Source: Elusimicrobiota bacterium
Lineage (GTDB): Bacteria > Elusimicrobiota > Elusimicrobia > UBA1565 > UBA9628
Direction: 5' to 3'
Length of the DNA: 64,000 bases
NCBI GenBank assembly: GCA_003151975.1
Contig: PLZD01000058.1
Span: 82,236 to 146,235 of the forward strand
Of the stretch, positions 33,846 through 41,638 are shown piece by piece. Numbering within the stretch: position 1 is the stretch's first letter; each line of letters begins with the position of its first letter. Below the pieces are notes generated by a model. That model had not been told where the DNA came from. It ran no database searches and was given only the letters and a program-made list of their open reading frames with translations. Both the position numbers and the translations under genes were made by a program.

Positions 33846-34981
33846 TTGATGAAAACGGTGTCGTCTTGGCCCGCGCTGCTTTCCGCGGCCTTGGGGTTTT
33901 CGGATTCCTGCGCTGGCCCGTGCTTGGGCTTCGCGTCGTCTTTCGGCGCGGCGGGCGCGTCGTCGTTGATGACGATGGCCTGACCCGCCCGGCTGCGCTT
34001 GGCGGGCTTCGGCGCCGGCGCTTCGGGCTGATCTTGAGCGACCGCGCCCCCGCCCAGGGAATCGATGGCCGCCTGGATCTTGTCGCGCTTGGCGGGCTCG
34101 AGCTGGAGCGCTTTCTTGAGATCCTCGAGGGCGCCGGCCTTGTCGCCGAGCATGGCGCGCGCCTGGCCGCGGTTGGAGTAAGCGAGGCCCCGCTTGGGAT
34201 CAAGCTCGATGACCGCGCCCAAGTCGTCGACGGCGCCCTGATAATCCTGCAGCAGGAACTTGACGTTGCTGCGCAGGTAGAACGCGTCGGCGCGCTTGGG
34301 GTTCTCGTCGAGAAAGGCGTCGAGGTCCTTGAGCGCCTCGCGGTACGCCTTGAGCTCGCGATAGGATTTGCCGCGATAGTAATGCGCCCAGACGAATTTC
34401 GGGTTGATCTCGAGCAGGCGCGTGTAATCGCGAACGGCGCCCTTGAAATCGCGCAGACGGTCCTTGACCGAGCCGCGCACGAGCATCGCGGCGGCAAATT
34501 CCGAGTTCAAGCGGATCGCGTTGTCGAGCTCGGAAAGAGCTCCTTGAGAGTCGCCCTTCGAGCTGAGCGCCGCGCCCAAGCCGAAATGTCCCTCGGCGGA
34601 CTCAGGATCGAGCGCTGCGGCCTGGCGGAAATCCTCGGCGGCGCCGTCGTAGTCGCGAGTGACCAGCCGAGCTTTTCCGCGCGCGATGAACGACTCGACG
34701 GTGTTGGGCTTGAGCTTCAGGCCGATCTCAGCATCCTCGGTGGCGCCCGTCAAGTCGCCCATCGTCCAGCGGCAGATGCCGCGGTAGGCAGAGGCCGTCT
34801 TCCAGCCTGGAAACAAAGAGATGGCCTTGTCGAAGTTCACGATAGCCTTGTCGAACTGCGTCTGCTCGTAGAAGTTGACCGCGGCGGAAAAGGCCTTCTG
34901 CGCCTCGCGCGGCGGCTGGCCCGGGCCTGCGGCCCGGGCCGTCGCAACGAGCAGAGTCAACGACAGGGCCATCGACGTCAT
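33842..34981 (-). CDS. Secreted TPR protein embedded in the gat operon
   Basis: 379 residues. Signal peptide (1-17, ending ARA), then about eight canonical TPR units between residues 25 and 300 (AIVNFDKAISLFPGW, GAAEDFRQAAALDPES, GAVRDYTRLLEINPKF and so on), and a charged, Pro/Lys-rich tail. Periplasmic scaffold by topology. It overlaps gatC upstream and gatA downstream by 4 bp each, so it is locked between two subunits of a cytoplasmic enzyme although it is itself exported, an odd arrangement. Confidence 0.86.
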   Translation of the reverse strand: MTSMALSLTLLVATARAAGPGQPPREAQKAFSAAVNFYEQTQFDKAIVNFDKAISLFPGWKTASAYRGICRWTMGDLTGATEDAEIGLKLKPNTVESFIARGKARLVTRDYDGAAEDFRQAAALDPESAEGHFGLGAALSSKGDSQGALSELDNAIRLNSEFAAAMLVRGSVKDRLRDFKGAVRDYTRLLEINPKFVWAHYYRGKSYRELKAYREALKDLDAFLDENPKRADAFYLRSNVKFLLQDYQGAVDDLGAVIELDPKRGLAYSNRGQARAMLGDKAGALEDLKKALQLEPAKRDKIQAAIDSLGGGAVAQDQPEAPAPKPAKRSRAGQAIVINDDAPAAPKDDAKPKHGPAQESENPKAAESSAGQDDTVFIK

Positions 34982-35265
34982 TCGATGACCTTGCGCACTT
35001 TGAAGTAGTGGCCCTCGCGCTCGGGCGCGTTGGCCAAGATCTTCTCGGGGTCGGCGAAGGGCTTCGGCTCGTCTTCGCGCATCACGTTGGACAGGCCGAG
35101 AACCGAGGTCGTCGGCATGACCTTGGACGTATCGAGTCTCCCGAGCTCAACCATCGAATCGAGAATCTTGCCAAGCTGGCCCTGGTAGAGCCTCACCTCT
35201 TCGGGCGAAAGCTTGAGGCGCGCGAGCTTGGCGATTTTGCGGACTTCGTTTTCGTCGATGGCCAT
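34978..35265 (-). CDS. gatC: Asp-tRNA(Asn)/Glu-tRNA(Gln) amidotransferase subunit C
   Basis: 95 residues. N-terminal EVRKIAKLARLKLSPEEV and the C-terminal MREDEP ... ILANAPEREGHYFKVRKVIE are GatC hallmarks. It wraps around the GatA-GatB interface. ATG 35265, 20 nt after the pcrA stop; the stop overlaps the TPR gene start. Confidence 0.96.
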   Translation of the reverse strand: MAIDENEVRKIAKLARLKLSPEEVRLYQGQLGKILDSMVELGRLDTSKVMPTTSVLGLSNVMREDEPKPFADPEKILANAPEREGHYFKVRKVIE

Positions 35266-35285
35266 CGTGAAATCCTATTAAATCT

Positions 35286-37445
35286 TCAGGCCGGCTCCAA
35301 AGGCGCGTAGCGCACGATGAGCTTGGTCAGGCGCCCGTCGTCGAACTGAACCTTGACCTTGGCCGTCTCTCCCGAGCCCGAGAGCTCGAGCACCCTGCCC
35401 GGGCCGAAGCTCGGATGCTTCACGCGCTGTCCCACGCGGTAGTTCACGACATGGGTCGGCCTGGCCGCAGTAATCGAGACGCCGTACGTCTGCTTAGGGA
35501 CCGGGGCGGTATGAAGACTCAGCTGGGCTTCCAAAATGAAGCGCGACGGCAGGTTCGCGTAGACCTGGCCGAAGGTGCGGCGCGTGGCCGCGTGGGTCAT
35601 GAAAAGCAATTCCTTGGCGCGCGTGATGCCCACATACGCCAAGCGCCGCTCTTCCTCCAAATCGTCCGGCGAGGAGTTGTTGGCGCCGATCGGGAAGAGC
35701 CCTTCCTCGAGGCCCGTCAGGAACACCGCGGGATACTCGAGGCCCTTGGCCAGGTGCACGGTCATCAAAGTCACGCAGGGCTTGGTGGGGTCGTAAGCGT
35801 CGAGATCGGATTGCAGAGAGACCTGCTCGAGGTAGCGGCCGAGGTCGATGACCTCGCCGGCGAGCTTCATCTTTTCCTCGTACTCGCGCACGGCGTTGAG
35901 CAGCTCCTGAAGGTTGTTGAGCCGGCCCACGGCCTCGGGATCGGTCTCGGTCTCGGCGGTCAGCCACGCGAGATAGCCGGTGTCCTCGAGTATGCGCGCG
36001 ATGGAACCCGCGGCCGTGAGCTCGGCGGCCGCGGTGTTGAGCTTGCGCAGCAACGCCACCAGAGCGTCGATATGCGTGCGGCAGGCGGCGGTCAGCTGGG
36101 GAACCTGGTCCTGCTTGCAGAATGTGTCGAACAAAGTCAGGCCGTTGGCCGTCGCGTAATTCTCGAGGCGCTCGATGCTCGTCTTGCCGATGCCGCGCGG
36201 CGGAATGTTCAAGATGCGGCCGAGACTCACCGAGTCCGCCGGATTCAATATGACACGCGCGTAGGCCAGCGCGTCCTTGACCTCCTTGCGGTCGTAGAAG
36301 CGCAGGGAGCCGACGATGCGATAGGGCATGCCCGCGCGACGCAGGGATTCCTCGAACGAGCGGCTTTGCGCGTTCGTGCGGTAGAAGATCGCCGCTTCCC
36401 GCAGGGACCGGCCTTGCTCGACGAGGCCGGCGATCCGGCGCACGACCCAGGAAGCCTCCTCAGACTCGTTGGGGAGCTCGACGACCTGCACTGACTCGCC
36501 GCCGGTCTGCTCGGTCCAGAGCTTCTTGATCTTGCGCGACTTATTGTTCCGGATGACTTTATGGGCGGCTTCCAAAATCAACGGAGTTGATCGGTAGTTC
36601 TGCTCGAGCGTCACGACCTTCGCGTCCTTAAAATCGCGCTCGAACTCAAGGATGTTGCGGATGTTGGCGCCGCGCCAGGAGTAAACGCTCTGATCATCAT
36701 CGCCGACGACGCAGATGTTGCGGTGCTTGGCGGCCAAGGTCTTCGTCAAAATGTACTGCGCGTGGTTGGTGTCCTGGTACTCGTCGACGAGCAGGTGCAG
36801 GAAGGCTTCCTGATAGTACTCACGCACCGACTCGTGCTCCTTGAGCAGGAAGCACAGCTTGAGCAGAAGGTCGCCGAAGTCCAAGGCGCCCGAGGCGTCG
36901 AGCTTCTGTTGATAGAGCGTGTAGATTCGGGAAGCCGTCTGGCGCGCGGAGTCGACGGCGGTCGCCGCGTAAATCGCGTAGGACTGCGCGTCGAGCAGGT
37001 CGTCCTTGGCGCGCGAGATGATGCTGACATACATCGCGGCCTTGTTGGTCTGGTCCTCGAGGCCGAGCTCCTTCATCGCCGCGGTGACGAGCCTCTTCTG
37101 GTCGCTTTGGTCGTAGATTGTGAAATGCTTGGGCAGCTTCAAAAGCTCGTGGTGGCGACGCAGCACGCGCACGGCAAACGCATGGAAGGTGTGCGCCCAT
37201 ACCAAAGCCCCCTTTCCTGGGCATAACTCCTCGATGCGCCGGCGCATCTCCTCTGCCGCCTTGTTGGTGAAGGTGACGGCAAGAATCCGTTCGGCGGGCA
37301 CGCCCTGCTCGATCAAGCGCGCGATGCGGAAGGTGATGACGCGCGTCTTGCCGGTGCCAGCACCCGCCAGCACCAATAGCGGGCCGCCGTCATAGACGGC
37401 GCCGGCTTTTTGTTCAGGGTTTAACTTTTCTAGGTCGATGGGCAC
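35286..37445 (-). CDS. pcrA: UvrD/PcrA-type ATP-dependent DNA helicase
   Basis: 719 residues, superfamily 1A. Walker A AGAGTGKT (27-34), TFTNKAAEEMRRR (motif Ia), VDEYQDTNHAQY (motif II), VGDDDQSVYSWRGA (motif III), EQNYRST (IV), and VTLMTVHLAKGLEYPAVFL (V). The C-terminal YRVGQRVKHPSFGPGRVL is the Tudor-like RNA-polymerase-binding tail typical of PcrA. GTG start at 37445. It works in nucleotide-excision and replication repair and leads the gat operon. Confidence 0.95.
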   Translation of the reverse strand: MPIDLEKLNPEQKAGAVYDGGPLLVLAGAGTGKTRVITFRIARLIEQGVPAERILAVTFTNKAAEEMRRRIEELCPGKGALVWAHTFHAFAVRVLRRHHELLKLPKHFTIYDQSDQKRLVTAAMKELGLEDQTNKAAMYVSIISRAKDDLLDAQSYAIYAATAVDSARQTASRIYTLYQQKLDASGALDFGDLLLKLCFLLKEHESVREYYQEAFLHLLVDEYQDTNHAQYILTKTLAAKHRNICVVGDDDQSVYSWRGANIRNILEFERDFKDAKVVTLEQNYRSTPLILEAAHKVIRNNKSRKIKKLWTEQTGGESVQVVELPNESEEASWVVRRIAGLVEQGRSLREAAIFYRTNAQSRSFEESLRRAGMPYRIVGSLRFYDRKEVKDALAYARVILNPADSVSLGRILNIPPRGIGKTSIERLENYATANGLTLFDTFCKQDQVPQLTAACRTHIDALVALLRKLNTAAAELTAAGSIARILEDTGYLAWLTAETETDPEAVGRLNNLQELLNAVREYEEKMKLAGEVIDLGRYLEQVSLQSDLDAYDPTKPCVTLMTVHLAKGLEYPAVFLTGLEEGLFPIGANNSSPDDLEEERRLAYVGITRAKELLFMTHAATRRTFGQVYANLPSRFILEAQLSLHTAPVPKQTYGVSITAARPTHVVNYRVGQRVKHPSFGPGRVLELSGSGETAKVKVQFDDGRLTKLIVRYAPLEPA

Positions 37446-37472
37446 GGCGGTATCGGTGCGACTCGGCTATTT

Positions 37473-37478
37473 TATAAT
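37473..37478 (+). promoter_or_regulatory. -10 element TATAAT with short leader
   Basis: Consensus TATAAT, 12 nt before the ATG at 37491; the leader holds TTGGAG as ribosome-binding site. The same AT-rich patch (AATATTATAAAAT on the minus strand) may serve divergent pcrA. Confidence 0.5.
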
Positions 37479-37490
37479 ATTGGAGCCACC

Positions 37491-38234
37491 ATGAGAGTCC
37501 TGAAATACCTCGCCGTGATCGGAATCTGTCTCGTCGTCGTAGGGCTTGCCGCCGCGTATTTCTCCTTGAACGCGCTGGTCAAGAAAGGAATCGAGACCGC
37601 GGGACCCATGGTCACCAAAACCGACGTGCGCGTCTCCGGCGTGAGCCTGCTGCCGTTCGCGGGCTCGGGCAGCATCCACGGCTTTGAGCTCGGCAACCCC
37701 AAGGGCTTCAGAAACGAGAACGCCATCAGGGTCGGCAAGGTCTTCGTTAGCGTCGAGCCGAAATCGCTGCTCACCAACGTGATGGTCGTGCGCTCGGTCG
37801 AGGTCGCCTCCCCCGAGATCTGGGTCGAAGGTTCGCCGTCGGACAACAATCTTACGCGCATCCAGAAAAACGTCGAGGCCTTCGTGCCCCCCTCCAAGCC
37901 CGCCGTGGGCCCGCCGACGCCGGCCAAGAAAGTCATCATCGACGACTTCAAGGTCACGGGCGCAAAACTGCATCTTTCGATGAAGCTGCTGCCCGACACG
38001 ACGATCCCGATGCCCGACATCCACCTCACGGGCATCGGCCGCAAGACCAACGGTGCTTCCATCAAAGAGGCCGCCACCGAGATGTTCGGCTCGATCAACA
38101 GCTCGATTACGGGCGCGGCCACCGGCGCGCTCAAGGACTTGACCAAGAACGTCACGGACATGGGCAAGAACCTGGGCAAGACCGGCCTCGACCTCGGCAA
38201 GAGCCTCGGCGGGCTCTTCGGCAAGAAGAAGTAG
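37491..38234 (+). CDS. AsmA-like inner-membrane-anchored protein
   Basis: 247 residues. N-terminal transmembrane helix (YLAVIGICLVVVGLAAAYF), then the AsmA/DUF748-like N-terminal domain: LVKKGIETAGPMVTKTDVRV, ELGNPKGFRNENAIRVGKV, and VEVASPEIWVEG. C-terminal region is Gly/Lys-rich with LGKTGLDLGKSLGGLFGKKK-like repeats of unknown role. Relatives participate in outer-membrane lipid homeostasis; function here is an inference. Confidence 0.75.
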   Translation: MRVLKYLAVIGICLVVVGLAAAYFSLNALVKKGIETAGPMVTKTDVRVSGVSLLPFAGSGSIHGFELGNPKGFRNENAIRVGKVFVSVEPKSLLTNVMVVRSVEVASPEIWVEGSPSDNNLTRIQKNVEAFVPPSKPAVGPPTPAKKVIIDDFKVTGAKLHLSMKLLPDTTIPMPDIHLTGIGRKTNGASIKEAATEMFGSINSSITGAATGALKDLTKNVTDMGKNLGKTGLDLGKSLGGLFGKKK

Positions 38235-38237
38235 CGC

Positions 38238-38693
38238 GTGGAGCTGGTCGAAGTTGTCGTGATCGGCCTGCCGTTCTGCGCCTTTAAAATTCTGACGGGG
38301 CTCTCACTGCTGGCCTCCAGCGCTCCGTCGCCCCTAAAGCTCCTGGCCTTCGCCCTGATCGGACTGGGGGCCGTCGACGCGCTGATCAACGGCGTCAACT
38401 TCGCGGGTTATCTGCTGAGTCGACGCCGAATGATGGACGCGTGCTTCCTCTCATTGGCGACTCGCCCATTTCGCAGGCCACAACGACCCCATCGCCATTG
38501 GCAGGATCTCGGCAACTCGCTCGACGTGCTGCTTTCGTTCTCGCTGGTGGCCGCGATGATCGGCTACGGACGCCTCAAATCGATGCCCGCCGATCAGCTC
38601 GCGGTTTGGAACGCCTGCGTGATCCTCAACGTACTCGGCGCGGGCCTCTCTCGATTCAGCGAGTCGCTGCGCAATCTAAAGAGCGCGCGCTAG
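38238..38693 (+). CDS. Small membrane protein, unknown
   Basis: 151 residues with about four hydrophobic helices (VVVIGLPFCAFKILTGLSLL, LLAFALIGLGAVDALINGVN, VLLSFSLVAAMIGYG, VILNVLGAGLS) and a central basic loop (RPFRRPQRPHRHW). GTG start at 38238, three bases after the AsmA-like stop, so co-transcribed. No family recognised. Confidence 0.7.
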   Translation: MELVEVVVIGLPFCAFKILTGLSLLASSAPSPLKLLAFALIGLGAVDALINGVNFAGYLLSRRRMMDACFLSLATRPFRRPQRPHRHWQDLGNSLDVLLSFSLVAAMIGYGRLKSMPADQLAVWNACVILNVLGAGLSRFSESLRNLKSAR

Positions 38694-38696
38694 CGC

Positions 38697-39143
38697 CTAC
38701 GACTTGGTCTTCTTATCGACCGGCTTGACGACGGTGGGATTGTGCTCGGGCGCCTTGGTGTGCATGACGCGATGCAGGGCCTCGAGCAGCTTGTTCTGGT
38801 TGATGGGCTTGGAGAGGAAGAGCGCCACGTTCGGGTCCTTCTGCACTTCCTGGACTTCCTTGTGGCTGACGTAGGCGGTCACGACGATCACCGGCGGCAC
38901 GGGCGTGGTCCACTCGCGCAGTTTCTTGAGCACCGCGAAACCCGAGGTGGAGCCCGGCAGCATGAGGTCGAGGATCAGCGCGTCCTGATGGCGCTTAAGC
39001 TTTTCCAGCGCCGCGTCGCCCGTCGTCGCGAGGTCGATCTGGAAGCCGTCGCGCTTGACCAGAATTTCCAGCAGATTGAGCATCGACTCATCGTCGTCGA
39101 CGATGAGCACGGACTTCGTCTTGGGGTCCGCTAGTTCGGGCAT
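38697..39143 (-). CDS. Stand-alone receiver protein
   Basis: 148 residues from ATG 39143 (an in-frame TTG at 39152 is less likely). Acidic pocket Asp16-18, phospho-acceptor Asp59 in LILDLMLPG, Thr89 in VVTAYVS, Lys112 in FLSKPIN. Basic C-terminal tail (KPVDKKTKS). No output domain, no kinase nearby. It starts 19 nt downstream of the tRNA-Arg on the same strand, so it could be read through from the tRNA promoter. Confidence 0.87.
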   Translation of the reverse strand: MPELADPKTKSVLIVDDDESMLNLLEILVKRDGFQIDLATTGDAALEKLKRHQDALILDLMLPGSTSGFAVLKKLREWTTPVPPVIVVTAYVSHKEVQEVQKDPNVALFLSKPINQNKLLEALHRVMHTKAPEHNPTVVKPVDKKTKS

Positions 39144-39162
39144 GGTTTGCAAAGCCGTCCAT

Positions 39163-39234
39163 TGCGCTCGTCAGGAATCGAACCTGAATACCAAGCTTCG
39201 CAGGCTTGGACACTATCCGTTGTGTTACGAGCGC
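39163..39234 (-). tRNA. tRNA-Arg (anticodon GCG)
   Basis: 72-nt cloverleaf on the minus strand: acceptor GCGCTCG/CGAGCGC (7 bp), D-stem ACAC/GTGT, anticodon stem CAAGC/GCTTG with loop CTGCGAA, 4-nt variable loop, T-arm TCAGG-TTCGATT-CCTGA, discriminator A. Anticodon GCG reads CGC (and CGU by wobble). A in the D-loop, C35 and A73 are arginine identity features. CCA is not encoded. Most bacteria instead encode ACG, edited to ICG. Confidence 0.92.
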
Positions 39235-39257
39235 AAAAGAAGGCCTTGCAGGATTCA

Positions 39258-39287
39258 ATTATAGCTTATCAGACCCTTTTCAGCCAA
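39258..39287 (-). promoter_or_regulatory. Promoter of tRNA-Arg
   Basis: On the minus strand TTGGCT, 18-bp spacer, TATAAT, about 24 nt upstream of the mature tRNA 5' end. It lies partly in the 3' end of the methyltransferase gene. Confidence 0.5.
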
Positions 39288-40459
39288 ACGACCGTCTCGA
39301 CATGCTCGGTATGAGGGAAGAGATCGACGACCTCGACGCGCTGCGCGGCGTACACTTCCTTCATAAGCCCGAGGTCGCGCGCGAGCGCTTCGGGATTGCA
39401 CGAGACATAGAAAATCGTCTGAGGACCGCTCGCGAGCAGGACGTCCAAGGCCTTGCGATGCAGTCCCGCGCGCGGCGGGTCGACGATGGCGGCCTGCGCG
39501 CCCATCGCGATGAGCGAGGGCAGCAAGGTCTCGACTTGGCCGGCGAAGAACTTGGCGTTGGTCAGTCCGTTCAATTCCGCGTTGGCCTTGGCATCGGCGA
39601 TCGCCGACGGATTGGACTCAACACCCGCGGCCTCCTCGCAGATGGCCGCGACCGACAAAGTGATGCCCCCGCCGCCGCAGTAGAGGTCGAGAACATTTTT
39701 CGCGCCAGACTCCTTGACCCAGCTTCGCAGAATCCCGTAAAGAGTCTGCGCGCCCAGCGTGTTGGTCTGGAAGAAAGCCTGCGGCGAGATCTTGAAGCGC
39801 AGCTCTCCTTCCGGGAAGCGCAAGGTCTCTACGATGAAGCCCGGGCCCTCGAGCGTCCCAGAAGAATCGGGGATCGCGGTATCCGAGATTTTTCCGTTGA
39901 CGCCCCACAAGACCGTGGTCGCCGGGTAGTGTTCGTGGACTGCCTTTAAGAAAGATTCCTTCGGCAGTTCGCCGGGGGCCGTTATGAGGCTCACGAGGCG
40001 GTCCTTCCCGTTCTTGGCCTCGCGCACGACCATATGGCGCAACATGCCCGTGTGCTTGCGGCTATTATAAGGAGGAACACGCTCTTTTTCGGCCCAGGCA
40101 CGCACCGAGGAGAGCAAAGCGCCCGCTTCCTTTGATAGGAGATGGCACTCCTGAAGATTGAGGACGTCAAACCAGCGGCCTTTCGCCTTAAGTCCCAGCA
40201 AAGTGGTCGGCCCGCCTTCGACCGGCGGGTAGACGTCGCCGAACGAGAACTCCATTTTATTGCGGTAGTACCACGATTCGGGCGAGGCGTGGGTTTTGGA
40301 GATCGAAAGGCCGAGCGAGGCAAGGAGGTCCCCGACCTTCCGGCTCTTAAGGCTCAGCTGGTCTTCGTAATTGATGTCTTGCAGGGCGCAGCCGCCGCAG
40401 GAGCCGAAATGCCGGCAGCGCGCGGCGATCCTAGTTGTTGAACTTAAAGAAGCAGACAT
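39269..40459 (-). CDS. rlmD: 23S rRNA (uracil-5-)-methyltransferase, RlmD/TrmA family
   Basis: 396 residues. Iron-sulfur cysteines Cys15, Cys21, Cys24 and Cys105 near the N terminus (CRHFGSCGGCALQD), SAM-binding VLDLYCGGGGITL, DPPRAGLH, and the catalytic Cys354 in YVSCNPEALARD. It forms m5U in 23S rRNA (or tRNA U54; the exact target cannot be read). The N-terminal TRAM domain common in RlmD is absent. Starts inside the 3' end of ychF (29-nt overlap). Confidence 0.88.
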   Translation of the reverse strand: MSASLSSTTRIAARCRHFGSCGGCALQDINYEDQLSLKSRKVGDLLASLGLSISKTHASPESWYYRNKMEFSFGDVYPPVEGGPTTLLGLKAKGRWFDVLNLQECHLLSKEAGALLSSVRAWAEKERVPPYNSRKHTGMLRHMVVREAKNGKDRLVSLITAPGELPKESFLKAVHEHYPATTVLWGVNGKISDTAIPDSSGTLEGPGFIVETLRFPEGELRFKISPQAFFQTNTLGAQTLYGILRSWVKESGAKNVLDLYCGGGGITLSVAAICEEAAGVESNPSAIADAKANAELNGLTNAKFFAGQVETLLPSLIAMGAQAAIVDPPRAGLHRKALDVLLASGPQTIFYVSCNPEALARDLGLMKEVYAAQRVEVVDLFPHTEHVETVVWLKRV

Positions 40460-41501
40460 CGCCGTCCTTCATGACGTATTCCCTGCCCTCGGCGCGGATG
40501 AGGCCCTTCTCGCGCAAGACCGATTCCTTCTCGTGCTTGTCGATCTCGACGAAGGAATAAATGTCGGCCTTGATGAAGCCCTTCTCGAAGTCGGTGTGAA
40601 TGACGCCGGCGCCCTGCGGGGCCTTCCACCCAGCCTGCACGGTCCAGGCGCGCACTTCGTCTTCGCCTGCGGTAAAAAAGGACTGCAGGCCCAACAGCTT
40701 GTAGGCCGAGACCGCGACGCGCTGAAGTCCGGTGATCTCGAGGCCCATCTCGTCCATGAAGACCTTCCGGTCGTCTTCGGGCAGCTGCGCGATCTCGGCT
40801 TCAAGTTTAGAGCACAGGGTCGCGCACTGCGCGCCGCGCTCCGCGGCGATCTTCTCGAGCTCGGCGACGCGCGCAGGGTCGGCCTTCTCGTCGGTATTGC
40901 CCACGAAGAGAACGGGCTTGGCGGTCAGAAGGGAAAAATCCTTAATGAGCTTGGGGTCCATGCCGAGCGAGCGAGCGGGCTTGCCCGCCGACAAGCACTC
41001 CTTGAGCTTGTCGAGCACGATGAGCGTCTCGCGCGCGACCTTGTCGCCGGACTTGGCCTTGCCGAAGACCTTGTCGTATTGCTTCTCCAACGACGCCAAG
41101 TCGGCCAGCGCCAGCTCCGTCTCGATGACCTCGACGTCGCGGCGCGGATCCACGTTGCCCATGGTGTGCACGACGTCCGGGTCGGAGAAAAGCCGCACCA
41201 TCATCATGATCGCGTCGACCTCGCGGATGTGCGAGAGAAACTTGTTGCCCAGGCCCTCGCCGGAGGACGCGCCCTTGACCAGGCCCGCGATGTCGACGAA
41301 GCGCACCAAAGCCGGCGTGGTCTTCTTGGGGTGGAAGAGCGTGGTGAGCCGCGCCAGTCTCTTGTCGGGCACCGCGACGACGCCCACGTTGGGCTCGATC
41401 GTGGTGAAAGGATAGTTGGAGGCCGCGGCGTTTCCCGAGGTCAGCGCGTTGAAGATGGTGGATTTGCCCACGTTGGGAAGACCGACGATGCCGATTTCCA
41501 T
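40431..41501 (-). CDS. ychF: Ribosome-associated ATPase/GTPase YchF (OLA1 family)
   Basis: 356 residues. P-loop GLPNVGKST (7-15), YPFTTIEPNVGVV, G3 VDIAGLVKGAS, NTDE in place of NKxD (a YchF feature giving ATP preference), and the C-terminal TGS domain (RAWTVQAGWKAPQGAGVIHT). Translation- and stress-linked. Start ATG 41501 follows a -10 at 6 nt. Confidence 0.97.
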   Translation of the reverse strand: MEIGIVGLPNVGKSTIFNALTSGNAAASNYPFTTIEPNVGVVAVPDKRLARLTTLFHPKKTTPALVRFVDIAGLVKGASSGEGLGNKFLSHIREVDAIMMMVRLFSDPDVVHTMGNVDPRRDVEVIETELALADLASLEKQYDKVFGKAKSGDKVARETLIVLDKLKECLSAGKPARSLGMDPKLIKDFSLLTAKPVLFVGNTDEKADPARVAELEKIAAERGAQCATLCSKLEAEIAQLPEDDRKVFMDEMGLEITGLQRVAVSAYKLLGLQSFFTAGEDEVRAWTVQAGWKAPQGAGVIHTDFEKGFIKADIYSFVEIDKHEKESVLREKGLIRAEGREYVMKDGDVCFFKFNN

Positions 41502-41507
41502 GCGGAC

Positions 41508-41513
41508 ATTTTA
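41508..41513 (-). promoter_or_regulatory. -10 element of ychF, leaderless
   Basis: TAAAAT on the minus strand, 6 nt before the ATG at 41501. -35 not convincing. Confidence 0.45.
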
Positions 41514-41623
41514 CTAAATAGGGCGAGAGCCGCGCTTTTGGCCCAAGGACCCAGGAAGACATAGGCCTTATGGCGTATTTTCGCAGGTCCAACCGGCCCA
41601 TCAAGCCTGGGCCCTCCTTAATA

Positions 41624-41629
41624 TAGAAT
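41624..41629 (+). promoter_or_regulatory. -10 element of the M4 protease gene
   Basis: TAGAAT within ATATAGAAT, 9 nt before the ATG at 41639. Confidence 0.42.
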
Positions 41630-41638
41630 CGCCCTACC

